Translations under genes and position numbers: made by a program
Shown here: positions 54,138-63,168 of the stretch, in pieces
How positions within the stretch are numbered: position 1 is the stretch's first letter
Layout of the letters: each line of letters starts with the position of its first letter
The notes under the pieces: generated by a model
What the model was told of the DNA's origin: nothing
Database searches by the model: none
Seen by the model: the letters and a program-made list of their open reading frames with translations, nothing else
From: Acidobacteriaceae bacterium
GTDB lineage: Bacteria > Acidobacteriota > Terriglobia > Bryobacterales > Bryobacteraceae
Length of the DNA: 64,000 bases
Direction: 5' to 3'
Assembly (NCBI GenBank): GCA_019233755.1
Contig: JAFAMD010000015.1
Coordinates: forward strand, 1 to 64,000

Positions 54138-56282
54138 GTGGTTTCTTACAAACGTGTTTTTCGTGGCATTTCGCACGGAATTGCGCTGGCTGGCTTGACC
54201 TTTTTCGGCTTTGGCTCGATCGTCCTGGCCGGCGCCGATCCTTCCGCTTACGTGCGAGTAAGTCAGGTCGGCTATGAAGCGGGCAACACTCCTTTTCGCG
54301 CCTATCTGATGTCGACGGACGTGGAGCCGGGCGCCACGTTCAGAGTAGTCAACTCCCACGGCAACGCAGTCTATTCAGCCGCGGCAGGCCCGCTCCTCGG
54401 TACCTGGAGCAACAGCAAGAGCTTGACGTACCAGGTTTATGCACTGGACTTCAATGCTCCCGAAGGCGACACCTACACAATCTCGGTTTCCGGCCCGGTG
54501 CCGACTACTTCTCCCCGATTTGCGGTTGGCCGTCCGGCTGTGCTTTACCCCGGGTTGCTTCTCAACACCAGGTTCTTTTATGAAAGCGAGCGCGACGGAC
54601 CGGACTACATTCGCAATGCATTGCGCACCGCGCCCGGGCATCTGAACGATGAGCAGGCCAAGGTTTACCTGACTCCGCCTCTGGATGACAACGACCTGAT
54701 TGCCACCTCTTCCGCGCCGCTTGCGGCGACCGGCGCAGTGATCGATGGCTCCGGCGGGTGGTGGGACGCGGGCGACTACATGAAGTATGTCGAGACCACC
54801 AGCTACACGGTTGCGCTTCAGGAGATAGGCATTCGGGATTTCCCAAACCAATTAGGACCAGGCGCGCCGCTGAATCCGCCTTCCCCGCCAGCTTCGATTT
54901 CTTACGCAGGGAACGCCGCGGGCTCCCCCTCCAGCTCAGACTTTACGAGCGAAGCTCAATTCGGCATCGAGTTCCTGATGAAAATGTGGGACGACAAATC
55001 GCGGACCCTTTACTATCAGGTGGGAAACAGCCAGGATTGGGTCAATTACTCCTTCTTGAGCGATTACGACATCTGGCGTCTGCCTCAGGCGGATGATGAC
55101 TGGGACGGTTGCAGCTCTGATGCGACCTACATTTGCCACCGGCCGGCATTTGTTGCGGGACCGGCCGGGTCAAAAATCAGCCCAAACCTGGCGGGCCGTC
55201 TCGCAGCGGACTTTGCGGTTTGCTATCAGCTCAATCGAGAGCGCGAGCCCGGTCTGGCGCACCAGTGCTTGCAAAATGCAGAAGACATCTTCGAACTCGG
55301 GGATACTTCGCTGGCGGACCCGGCTAATTCGGTCGGCGCCGGCACGTGCACATCCGGCTGCCTGCTGACGATCATTCCATTTGACGGCTACCCGGAAACT
55401 GTGTGGGACGACGATATGGAACTCGGCGCAGCCGAATTGTACTTCGCCCTGTGGTCCGCTCAGAAACGAGGCGACGTACCGGCCGGCCTGCCGCATAGCG
55501 ATCCAAGTTACTACCTCAAGCAAGCCGCGCAGTTCGCGCAGAACTATATCACCAGGATCTATAACACCGGCAATACCGATACGCTGAACCTCTATGACGT
55601 AAGCGGTCTGGCTCACTTCGAACTGTACCAGGCGCTCGCTCTTGCCGGAAGCCCGACCGGTCTGGCGGTTACACGGGCCGGCATTCGGGAGCAATTGCTC
55701 AAACAGGTGGGCGACGCAATCAGCCAGGCGAAAAACGATACCTGGGGCTTCGGCGATGCGTGGAACGCCGACACCACCTCGCACGGCGGAGGACTCTCCG
55801 TGATGGCGAGTGAGGCCTATTACCTGACACATGTTCACGAGTATGAGGTCTACTCGCAAAGATGGATGGCGAACGTCCTGGGCGCCAACGCGTGGGGATC
55901 TTCCTTTATCGTCGGCGATGGGTCGGCGACGTTTCCGAATTGCATCCAGCACCAGGTCGCGAACCTCGCAGGGGCATTGGATGGCACCTCAAACGGAACG
56001 CCGGTGCTGTGGGGCGCCGTTTCTGAAGGACCGGCGAGGGCCGCTACTTCAGGAATTGTCTCGGGCATGATTCTGTGTCCGGCAAACGGGGCCGATGCAT
56101 TCAAGATCTTCAATGGCAATAGCGGCGCGTACAACGCAGATAATGTTGCGGTGTACCAGGACAATATGCAGTCCTACAGTACAACTGAGCCTGCCATCGA
56201 CCTGACCGCCACCTCGTTTCTGATGTGGGCATGGCGGTTGGCTGGCGCTCCCGTTGAATGGTGGGAAGCACTAAGGCGTTGA
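54138..56282 (+). CDS. Glycoside hydrolase family 9 (endoglucanase-like)
   Basis: The secreted enzyme has a signal peptide (to about residue 32), an N-terminal CelD-type Ig domain (about 36-150; VRVSQVGYEAGNTPFRAYL) and a GH9 barrel. GGWWDAGDYMKYV near 205 carries the catalytic aspartates, and NVLGANAWGSSFIVG...FPNCIQHQ plus SEGPAR near the end resembles the family's His and Glu site regions. GH9 enzymes cut beta-1,4-glucans by inversion. I use the GTG placed after GGAGG, two codons inside the longest frame. The final 12 bases overlap the convergent oxyR. Confidence 0.9.
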   Translation: MVSYKRVFRGISHGIALAGLTFFGFGSIVLAGADPSAYVRVSQVGYEAGNTPFRAYLMSTDVEPGATFRVVNSHGNAVYSAAAGPLLGTWSNSKSLTYQVYALDFNAPEGDTYTISVSGPVPTTSPRFAVGRPAVLYPGLLLNTRFFYESERDGPDYIRNALRTAPGHLNDEQAKVYLTPPLDDNDLIATSSAPLAATGAVIDGSGGWWDAGDYMKYVETTSYTVALQEIGIRDFPNQLGPGAPLNPPSPPASISYAGNAAGSPSSSDFTSEAQFGIEFLMKMWDDKSRTLYYQVGNSQDWVNYSFLSDYDIWRLPQADDDWDGCSSDATYICHRPAFVAGPAGSKISPNLAGRLAADFAVCYQLNREREPGLAHQCLQNAEDIFELGDTSLADPANSVGAGTCTSGCLLTIIPFDGYPETVWDDDMELGAAELYFALWSAQKRGDVPAGLPHSDPSYYLKQAAQFAQNYITRIYNTGNTDTLNLYDVSGLAHFELYQALALAGSPTGLAVTRAGIREQLLKQVGDAISQAKNDTWGFGDAWNADTTSHGGGLSVMASEAYYLTHVHEYEVYSQRWMANVLGANAWGSSFIVGDGSATFPNCIQHQVANLAGALDGTSNGTPVLWGAVSEGPARAATSGIVSGMILCPANGADAFKIFNGNSGAYNADNVAVYQDNMQSYSTTEPAIDLTATSFLMWAWRLAGAPVEWWEALRR

Positions 56283-57161
56283 ACGCCAAGCGCGCGACGT
56301 TTCGCGGAGCCATTGAATGAAGGCTTTCTGCGCAGTGCCGGCGGCATGCCGCCTGACGCGCACATAGCCGATTCTGCGGTGGGCCTCTCGCTCCAACGGT
56401 AAGAACACGCAAGGCGCATCGGCGGTTACCGCCATATGCGGTACAAGCGACACGCCGAAGCCTGCGCCCACGAGCGGCAGAATGCTCGAGAACTGGTTTG
56501 TCTCGAAGATGGACACGAAGTTCGTTTGCGACCGGCTGCAAATGGTCAAAGCATTGTCTCGGAAACAATGCCCTTCTTTAAGCAGCAGCAAACGTTCGTC
56601 ATTGAGTGCCGGGAGACTGACTTGCCGTGCGGAGGCGAGACGATGTTTCTTGCAGACCGCGACGTAGATCGTTTCGCGAAACAGATCGCTGCAGACAAGA
56701 TCGGGATTATGCAGTGGCGGGCTGACCACAGCGAGGTCCAATTCGCCCGCCTGCAGCAGTTCGACCAGTTTCGGCGTGATCTCTTCTACCAGGCGGAGGT
56801 CGACGTCCGGGAACTTCTGCGCGAAATCGCCGATTTGCGGCGCCAGGAAGTACGGCGTAACGGTCGGGATGCATCCCACCGCCAGCCTGCCGGCCACGCC
56901 GCGCCGGAGCGATTCCACCGCCGTCTTCGCGTTGTTCAGTTGGCGCAGAATCTCGGTTGCCTGCGGAAGCAGGGCGCGTCCTGCTTCGGTTAACTGCACG
57001 CCGCGCCCGAGACGGTCAAATAGCTTCGCGCCGAGACTTTGTTCCAGGCGGGAGATCTGCTGGGAAAGCGACGGTTGTGCTACCCGTTCCTGCTCGGCCG
57101 CTTTCGTGAAACTTCGCGTCCGGGCGACTGCGCAGAAATAACGGAGCTGATGGATTTCCAC
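56271..57161 (-). CDS. oxyR: LysR family peroxide sensor OxyR
   Basis: The 296-residue protein has the LysR winged helix (MEIHQLRYFCAVARTRSFTKAAE, QPSLSQQISRLE) and a ligand-type regulatory domain. KEGHCFRDNALTIC places cysteines at 199 and 208, the same numbers and spacing as the redox pair of E. coli OxyR, and the surrounding text GHCxRDxA is the OxyR signature. It therefore senses hydrogen peroxide by a disulfide switch. It starts at GTG and is divergent from the catalase fragment, with an OxyR-like box in the 112-base gap. Confidence 0.93.
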   Translation of the reverse strand: MEIHQLRYFCAVARTRSFTKAAEQERVAQPSLSQQISRLEQSLGAKLFDRLGRGVQLTEAGRALLPQATEILRQLNNAKTAVESLRRGVAGRLAVGCIPTVTPYFLAPQIGDFAQKFPDVDLRLVEEITPKLVELLQAGELDLAVVSPPLHNPDLVCSDLFRETIYVAVCKKHRLASARQVSLPALNDERLLLLKEGHCFRDNALTICSRSQTNFVSIFETNQFSSILPLVGAGFGVSLVPHMAVTADAPCVFLPLEREAHRRIGYVRVRRHAAGTAQKAFIQWLRETSRAWRSTP

Positions 57162-57172
57162 GGTTCCTGCCT

Positions 57173-57209
57173 ATAGACAAATCCTATCGCAGCCATAAGG
57201 CTCTGACCC
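57173..57209. promoter_or_regulatory. OxyR-like binding site between oxyR and katA
   Basis: ATAG at 57173 and CTAT at 57184 are exact half-elements with the seven-base spacing of the OxyR consensus (ATAG-N7-CTAT-N7-ATAG-N7-CTAT). ATAA follows at 57195, again with seven-base spacing, but the fourth element reads ACCC. The site is in the only place it would be expected, upstream of both oxyR and the catalase start. Confidence 0.6.
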
Positions 57210-57273
57210 TAGGATCGGGCCTTCAGCCGGCATACATTCGAGGGAGGGAAGACCACAAAAGGAGACGCTTTTG

Positions 57274-57450
57274 ATGCCGACAGAAGAACCAGTACGCAAA
57301 CAGTGCCCGGTGATGACAACGAATTCGGGCCGTCCGGTTGGTGACAATCAAAACTCCGTCACGGTGGGCCCGCGGGGCCCGGTGCTGATGGAAGACTATC
57401 TACTTTTCGAAAAGATCGGCTGGAGCGGGAACGCCTCACCCATGGCATAA
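57274..57450 (+). pseudogene. katA: Catalase, N-terminal fragment (interrupted)
   Basis: A 58-codon frame starts at an ATG with AAGGAG upstream. Its residues [28 protein letters not shown] and LLFEKI are the first 48 residues of a heme catalase. From [10 protein letters not shown] the text no longer matches and a stop follows. The next catalase residues ([13 protein letters not shown]) occur at about 61801 on the same strand. The gene is therefore split by an insert at about 57418/61801, inside the arm before the catalytic His. Confidence 0.88.
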
Positions 57451-57576
57451 ACGCGCGACACTGCCACCTGGCGGCAACCACATTGCCGCGGTCGGCTTGG
57501 ACAGCAAGCGGCTGGTGCTCGATGATCGAGTTCCGGCGGGCGGGCGCGGCGCAATCCCAAGTAGAAGGAGAAGACA

Positions 57577-58587
57577 ATGAATTCTAAACTAAGCGCAGTT
57601 CTTGACATCACTCGTGGCGTGAAACCATCGCATTCGTTTGACGCCTTCGCAGCCCTGGCTTCCGACCAGCCGCTGACCTACGAACCCGTAGATGCGGGCG
57701 AGGTCGAAACGGCGGTGACTCACGAATCGGGCCATGCTGGCATGGTCAGGGGCGGATTCGACCTCTCGAATCAGGTCGCGGTCGTCACTGGCGGCGGCCG
57801 TGGAATCGGTCGCGAGATCGCTCTTGCACTTGCCGCCGCAGGGACATCGGTCGCCGTGACAGCACGTTCGGCCGATCAGGTTCAGACAACAGCCGACATG
57901 ATCACCGTCGCGGGTGGCCGTGCCATGGCTGTGCCCGTCGACGTGACGGACGAGACGGGTGTGCAACAAGCGATCGCCTCGATACAAGACAGCCTCGGAG
58001 CGGTGACGCTCCTGGTCAACAATGCCGGCGTGGGAGGACCGATTGGCCCGACCTGGGAGGTAAACGCCACGGAATGGTGGCGAACGATGGAAGTTAACCT
58101 TCGCGGCGTTCTTCTCTGGACGAATGCTGTACTGCCAGGCATGGTGGCACATCGTCGCGGACGAATCGTCAACATCGCCAGCAATGCAGGCGCGTATCGC
58201 TGGCCCAACGTATCCGGGTATTCAGTTTCTAAAACCGCAGTGATCAAGTTCACCGAAAACCTCGCGCTGGAGCTACGGAATAAGGGGATCGCGGTGTTTG
58301 CGGTTCATCCTGGTATTGTCGCCATAGGGTTAACGGAGTTGGCCCTAAATAACGAGTCTTCACCCGACTCTCCAGCCGGCAAAGTCGCAGCCTGGTTCCG
58401 TGAGGAAATCGCCGCAGGACGCGACCTTCCGCCGGAGCGCATCACCAGACTAGTCGTCGAACTCGCCAGCGGTCTTGGTGATGTTCTCAGTGGGCGGTAC
58501 ATAGACGCGCACGATGATCTGACGGAATTGCTGGCGCGCGCTGACCAGATCTTCGAAGGCGACCTGTACACGCTACGGGTCCGATGA
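57577..58587 (+). CDS. SDR oxidoreductase with unusual N-terminal extension
   Basis: The 336-residue protein has an SDR core from about residue 66: VTGGGRGIGREIALALAAAG, NNAGVGG, NIASNAG and the catalytic YSVSKTAVIKF, ending in a short polar tail. The first 60 residues are not SDR. DAFAALASDQPLTYEPVDAGEVETAVTHES recalls the N-terminus of NADP-dependent zinc alcohol dehydrogenases (YEP...GEVEIAVTHCG), but the zinc Cys is replaced. AGAAGGAG precedes the ATG. It is the first gene inside the katA insert, and the acyl-CoA ligase follows by 58 bases. Confidence 0.85.
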   Translation: MNSKLSAVLDITRGVKPSHSFDAFAALASDQPLTYEPVDAGEVETAVTHESGHAGMVRGGFDLSNQVAVVTGGGRGIGREIALALAAAGTSVAVTARSADQVQTTADMITVAGGRAMAVPVDVTDETGVQQAIASIQDSLGAVTLLVNNAGVGGPIGPTWEVNATEWWRTMEVNLRGVLLWTNAVLPGMVAHRRGRIVNIASNAGAYRWPNVSGYSVSKTAVIKFTENLALELRNKGIAVFAVHPGIVAIGLTELALNNESSPDSPAGKVAAWFREEIAAGRDLPPERITRLVVELASGLGDVLSGRYIDAHDDLTELLARADQIFEGDLYTLRVR

Positions 58588-58645
58588 TGTCGCGCGCCAG
58601 AAACACGGAATAGAAAGAAGCATTAGAAATTTCGAAGGAGAACAT

Positions 58646-60544
58646 ATGAACCAGGTTGAGCGCATCGCGATGACCAGCGCAACCGCACGTAGTGCAATCG
58701 AAGCCGGTGGGCTCGACCGATTGCTGCCCTCATGGTCAATTCATGGCGCATTGTCAGCAGCCGCAGCGTGTTCGCCCAATAAGGCCGCCATTCGGTTCCT
58801 TAGAACTGGTAAACCCGGCGAGGAAGCCGAGACTACCACCTATCACGAATTTTTAAACAGCATAGAACGGGCGGCAGGTCTTTTTCAAGAAGCTTCAGAT
58901 GGACCCGCCGTAGTGTCTGTGCTGGCTCCGCTGCTTCCGGAGGCGATCATCGCGATGTGGGGAGCCGCGATTGCCGGTGTATGCAATCCGATCAACCCAT
59001 TCCTTGAGACGCGGCATATAGCTTCGATCATGAACGCGGCACGGAGTACCGTGTTGGTGACGTGCACGGATGCAGAGGGGGCCGGCGCGTGGAACTGCGC
59101 GGAAGAATTGGTCGCCGCCGTCCCGACCCTCCGTAGAATGTTCGTCATCCATCGGCCGGCGAACCGCGCGCAAGCGGAAGATTTTACCAACGCGCTTCGG
59201 CTTCACTCCCGCCGGACCTTCGAATCCGCCGGCATGGACGATCCTAATCGAGTCTGCGCCTACTTCCATACGGGCGGCACGACGTCGGCGCCAAAGTTAG
59301 TGCAGCATACCCAACGCGGGCAACTGCTGAATGCGTGGATTAGCGCGTCGATGCTTGGACCGGAGCAAGATGAAATTATAGGACTGGGGATGCCAAATTT
59401 CCATGTGGCTGGCGCGATCATAATGAGCCTGCGCGCTCTGATCATGGGCCAAACTTTGCTGATCCTCACGTCAGGGGGATTTCGCAATCCTGAGGTGGTA
59501 GCGAATTTCTGGGAGATCGCGCGATCGAACCGGATCACCTCGGTCGCTGCGGTACCAACGTCGTATGCGGCGATCTCGGCGGCTAAAGGCGCCGCGTCGG
59601 ACGGGCATTGCATTCGCACGTTTTCCACGGGTGGTGGCGCAATGCCGCGCGATCTCGCCCGTGCCTTTGAGGAGCGGTTTGGCGTTGTTCTCAAGGAACT
59701 CTGGGGGATGACCGAATTCCAAGGAATCTTGTCGTCGAACCCGTATGGATTGACGCGTCCGCGAATTGGTTCCGTGGGTTTGCCGAATCCGTTTCACAAA
59801 GTGAAAGTTGTACTACTCGAGAACGGCCGCTATCAACGAGAATGCGCGAACGGGGAAAAGGGAACACTCGTCGTTTCCGGGCCATGCATGACGCCCGGTT
59901 ATTTGGGCATCGATCCAAGTGACGGCTTGCTTGTGCGAGATATGCCTGGCCAGGAGGGCTGGCTCAACACCGGCGACTTGGGCGCGTTAGACCCGGACGG
60001 CTATGTTTGGATTTATGGACGCGAGAAGGATGTGATCATTCGCGGTGGGCACAACCTGGACCCTGGAATGGTGGAGGAGGTATTGAATCGTCATCCCTCC
60101 GTTCAGGTCGCTGCCGTAGTAGGGCAACCTGACCCTATGAAAGGAGAACTTCCCATCGCCTACGTCCAGTTGAAGAACGAAGCGAAGGTCAGCGCGGAGG
60201 AGTTGCTCGCGCTGTGCGCGAAGGAGGTACCGGAGCGGGCCGCAGTGCCTGCCCAGGTGGTGATCCTTGACCAAATGCCCGTCACCGCCGTGGGTAAGAT
60301 CTTTAAGCCGCCACTTCGGCTGGACGCAATGGTGCGGGTAGCGCAGCAGACTGTGGCTTCGGTATTGGGTACGGGGTCGGGCGTTAAGGTGGAGGCCGTG
60401 GAAACCACAGCTCGCCCCACAATAATCCTTCGATTGCCGCTTGGACTCGCTACGGAGTCTTGCGAAAAAGCGCTTCAGCAGGCGTTTGCCGGCTATTTGT
60501 TCGAAACACGGATTGTTTTAGAGGAAACGGCTCAAGCAGCCTAA
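58646..60544 (+). CDS. Acyl-CoA synthetase / AMP-dependent ligase
   Basis: The 632-residue ANL-superfamily enzyme has the phosphate loop YFHTGGTTSAPKLVQH near 210, LKELWGMTEFQGIL (A5-type motif), GWLNTGDLGALDPDGYVWIYGREKDVIIRGG, and the C-terminal catalytic Lys in AVGKIFKPPL. It activates a carboxylic acid as acyl-AMP and then acyl-CoA. Chain specificity cannot be read; length and order fit medium- or long-chain or cyclic acid ligases. AAGGAG precedes the ATG. With the flanking SDRs it suggests a fatty-acid or cyclic-acid degradation route. Confidence 0.92.
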   Translation: MNQVERIAMTSATARSAIEAGGLDRLLPSWSIHGALSAAAACSPNKAAIRFLRTGKPGEEAETTTYHEFLNSIERAAGLFQEASDGPAVVSVLAPLLPEAIIAMWGAAIAGVCNPINPFLETRHIASIMNAARSTVLVTCTDAEGAGAWNCAEELVAAVPTLRRMFVIHRPANRAQAEDFTNALRLHSRRTFESAGMDDPNRVCAYFHTGGTTSAPKLVQHTQRGQLLNAWISASMLGPEQDEIIGLGMPNFHVAGAIIMSLRALIMGQTLLILTSGGFRNPEVVANFWEIARSNRITSVAAVPTSYAAISAAKGAASDGHCIRTFSTGGGAMPRDLARAFEERFGVVLKELWGMTEFQGILSSNPYGLTRPRIGSVGLPNPFHKVKVVLLENGRYQRECANGEKGTLVVSGPCMTPGYLGIDPSDGLLVRDMPGQEGWLNTGDLGALDPDGYVWIYGREKDVIIRGGHNLDPGMVEEVLNRHPSVQVAAVVGQPDPMKGELPIAYVQLKNEAKVSAEELLALCAKEVPERAAVPAQVVILDQMPVTAVGKIFKPPLRLDAMVRVAQQTVASVLGTGSGVKVEAVETTARPTIILRLPLGLATESCEKALQQAFAGYLFETRIVLEETAQAA

Positions 60545-60579
60545 CCGAGCGTGCTGTTCACGCGAAAGGAGGCTCGCAA

Positions 60580-60702
60580 ATGACGGGCAAAGTCGCAACA
60601 GCGCTGCAGTATGCGGCCGGGGCAGCGCTGGGACTCCTGATTGACATTGCTGTCGTTCTGGTTGTGCTGTACGGTACAACGCCAACTGGATGGGGTCACT
60701 AA
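60580..60702 (+). CDS. 40-residue membrane peptide
   Basis: A short frame starts 35 bases after the ligase stop, with a textbook AAAGGAGG 8 bases before its ATG. The product has a polar MTGKVATALQY start, one strong hydrophobic stretch (AAGAALGLLIDIAVVLVVLY) and the tail GTTPTGWGH. It is not a family I recognise. The strong ribosome site and operon position make translation likely; function is unknown. Confidence 0.6.
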   Translation: MTGKVATALQYAAGAALGLLIDIAVVLVVLYGTTPTGWGH

Positions 60703-60707
60703 ACGCA

Positions 60708-60943
60708 AAGTGTTCGAAAGTGCAAGTCGCCGCGGCGCGGAATTCGCTTCAACCCCGATTGTCTCGCTCACGCCGAGCGCAATGCAGGGGCACCGCGAGC
60801 GCGCCATTTCCGTGGGTTTCACCGGCTATAGCAGCGAGCCAATCCGCTTGGAGGTACTACGCAGAGAAGTGGAGCGCCTGCTTAATCTCGCGGGAGCACA
60901 TTCGGAAAAGTCGTTACCGCGCTTGCCTTTGTTTGACGGCTGA
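60708..60943 (+). pseudogene. Response-regulator receiver domain, C-terminal fragment
   Basis: The frame contains TPIVSLTPSAMQGHRERAISVG, then FTGYSSEPI and a closing helix LRREVERLL. This is the beta4-beta5 half of a CheY-like receiver (PIVALTAxAMxGDRERA, GYxxKPI), with the conserved Lys replaced by Glu and the phospho-Asp half absent. No start codon with a ribosome site is found at its head. It looks like a truncated remnant inside the cassette. Confidence 0.7.
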
Positions 60944-60975
60944 AACAGGTTGCCGCAATTGCAGAAGAGGAAGCG

Positions 60976-61749
60976 ATGTATCGATACAAAGATGGAAGAC
61001 TGAAAAACAAATGTGCTCTTGTGATCGGGGCAACGAGCGGAATCGGCCAAACTTGTGCCGAGATGTTTGCAGAGCTGGGTGCCCGCGTCATAGTGACCGG
61101 CCGTCGAGTGGTTGAAGGTGAAGCTGTGGCACGGAACATAGTTGCCGCGGGAGGGGATGCGGCTTTCCTGCAATGCGATGTGACCAAGCCAGAGCCGGTT
61201 GCAGAAACCGTCCGGCTGGCTGTCGACCGTCTGGGAAGGCTCGATATCCTGCTTAATAACGCTGGAGGCTCGAGCAGCGCCGACGGCCTCGTGACAACCG
61301 GCTCTCTAGACGAATTCTGGGAAAAAATGCGGGTTGATTGCTTCGGCACATTTCTCACCCTTCGCTTCGCTATTCCCGAGATGGTCAAGTCGGGAGGAGG
61401 ATCTGTCATCAACATGGTTTCGATAGCGGGTTTCGGGAACTTGACCGGCGGACGATCTGCGTATGCTTCCTCGAAGGCGGCCGTTATGAATTTGACGCGA
61501 AGCACAGCGCACGCTTTTGCAAAAGATCGAATTCGGGTCAACGCCATCGCGCCTGCTGGCGTTGGTACCGAGCGAATCAGGAAGATGTTGATGGATCGAC
61601 CGGAGGCCATCGCCGCCTTGGCGACTCAGCAGTTCGGTCTGATCGAACCCGAGGATATTGCGCACGCAGCAGTCTTCCTGGCATCGGACGAGTCTCGCAT
61701 GATCACCGGCCACGTACTTCCCGTGGATGCAGGGGCATTCGCTGATTGA
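60976..61749 (+). CDS. SDR family oxidoreductase
   Basis: The 257-residue classical SDR has [28 protein letters not shown], the catalytic Ser in NMVSIAG, and [13 protein letters not shown], with a C-terminal [13 protein letters not shown] typical of FabG-like enzymes. The residues after strand 2 (TGRR) favour NADP(H). AGAGGAAG precedes the ATG. It is the last gene of the cassette; the katA remainder starts about 50 bases after its stop. Confidence 0.92.
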   Translation: MYRYKDGRLKNKCALVIGATSGIGQTCAEMFAELGARVIVTGRRVVEGEAVARNIVAAGGDAAFLQCDVTKPEPVAETVRLAVDRLGRLDILLNNAGGSSSADGLVTTGSLDEFWEKMRVDCFGTFLTLRFAIPEMVKSGGGSVINMVSIAGFGNLTGGRSAYASSKAAVMNLTRSTAHAFAKDRIRVNAIAPAGVGTERIRKMLMDRPEAIAALATQQFGLIEPEDIAHAAVFLASDESRMITGHVLPVDAGAFAD

Positions 61750-61800
61750 TCAGAACGGCGCTGGCGAGTTTATTTACTGTCGTTTCCACCGGACCTTTGG

Positions 61801-63145
61801 CCGCCTTCAATCGCGAACGGATTCCGGAGCGCGTGGTGCACGCCAAGGGCGCCGGTGCATACGGGATGTTCACCGTCACGCAAGACATTACCAGGTACAC
61901 GACAGCCAAATTATTCAGCGAGATCGGCAAGCAGACCGAGGTGCTGGCCCGTTTCTCGACCGTAGCCGGAGAAAAAGGTTCAGCCGACACCGCGCGCGAT
62001 CCGCGCGGATTTGCCCTTAAGTTTTACACCGAAGAAGGCAATTGGGACATGGTGGGCAACAATACGCCCATCTTCTTCATACGCGACCCGCTGAAATTCA
62101 GTGATTTCTTCACTCCCAGAAGCGCGCGCCGCAGACCAACCTGAGGTCGCCTACCATGATGTGGGATTTCTGGTCGCTCTCGCCGGAGTCGCTGCATCAG
62201 GTCACAATTCTCTTCTCAGACCGCGGCATCCCGGATGGCTATCGCTTCATGAACGGCTATTCGAGCCATACTTACAGTCTGATTAACGCCAGCAATGAGC
62301 GCTTCTATGTGAAGTGGCATTTCAAGAGCATGCAGGGCATCAGAAACCTGAGCGTGGAGAGGGCCGATGAGCTCGCGGGCGTGGACAGCGACTATGCAAC
62401 TCGCGACCTGTTCGAAGCGATCGAGCGGAAGGAATGCCCGAAGTGGCGCGTTTGTGCGCAGATCATGCCGGAAGCGGACGCGGCGAGTTACAAAGTAAAT
62501 CCTTTCGACCTGACCAAGGTGTGGCCGCATAAGGACTACCCGCTCATCGAGGTCGGTGTGATGGAGCTGAACCGCAATCCGAAGAACTATTTTGCGGAGA
62601 TCGAGCAGGCTGCCTTCTCGCCGGTCAACACCGTCCCGGGCATGGGCTATTCGCCGGACAAGATGCTGCAGGGCCGCCTGGTCAGCTATCCGGACGCGCA
62701 TCGTTACCGGCTGGGAGTCAACTTCGAAGCGCTTCCGGTGAACCGCCCGAAGTGCCCGGTGCACAGCTACAACCGCGATGGCTCTATGCGCTTCGACGAT
62801 AACGGCGGCGATGCTCCCAACTATGAGCCGAACAGCTTCGGCGGTCCGGCTGAAGATCATCGCTACCGCGAGATGCGCTACACGGTTTCGGGTGAAATCG
62901 GCCGCTATGATCATCGCGAAGGCAACGACGTTTACACGCAGGCAGGCAACCTCTTCCGGTTGCTTAAGACGGACGAGAAGGCGCGCCTGATCAGGAACAT
63001 CGTCGGTGCGATGAAGACGGTTCCGGAACGCATCCAGCGGCTGCAGATCAGCCATTTTATGAAGGCTGATCCCGCCTATGGCCGCGGCGTTGCCGAGGGA
63101 CTCGGGCTCACCGTGGAAGAGCCTGATTTGGTAAGCGCGAAATAG
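61801..63145 (+). pseudogene. katA: Catalase, main fragment with an added frameshift
   Basis: From [22 protein letters not shown] the frame runs through the catalytic His and Asn ([11 protein letters not shown]). At 62108/62109 one base is missing, so FSDF continues in the wrong frame to a stop at 62144. One frame over, catalase text resumes ([14 protein letters not shown]) to a TAG at 63145, including the heme-tyrosine motif SYPDAHRYRLG. All active-site residues survive, so the decay is recent. Together with the 48 N-terminal codons the sum is about 495 residues, the normal small-subunit size. Confidence 0.88.
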
Positions 63146-63168
63146 GCTGCAACTCATTTCGCGCACCT

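Larger units (their letters stand above)
57419..61800 (+). other. 4.4 kb insert splitting katA
   Basis: Joining 57418 to 61801 restores an in-frame catalase text (EKI then [10 protein letters not shown]). The DNA between carries an SDR, an acyl-CoA ligase, a membrane peptide, a receiver fragment and a second SDR, all on the same strand as katA. I see no transposase, integrase, inverted terminal repeat or target-site duplication; the ends share only a G or GG. The first 150 bases hold no gene. An assembly chimera is the main alternative. Confidence 0.75.

Noticed and set aside
57419-61800. Insertion sequence or transposon ends
   Set aside because: I found no transposase, inverted terminal repeats or target-site duplication at either junction, so I describe it only as an insert.
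62090-62156. Programmed -1/+1 frameshift in the catalase
   Set aside because: No slippery heptamer or downstream pseudoknot is evident, and the same gene is already broken by the insert.
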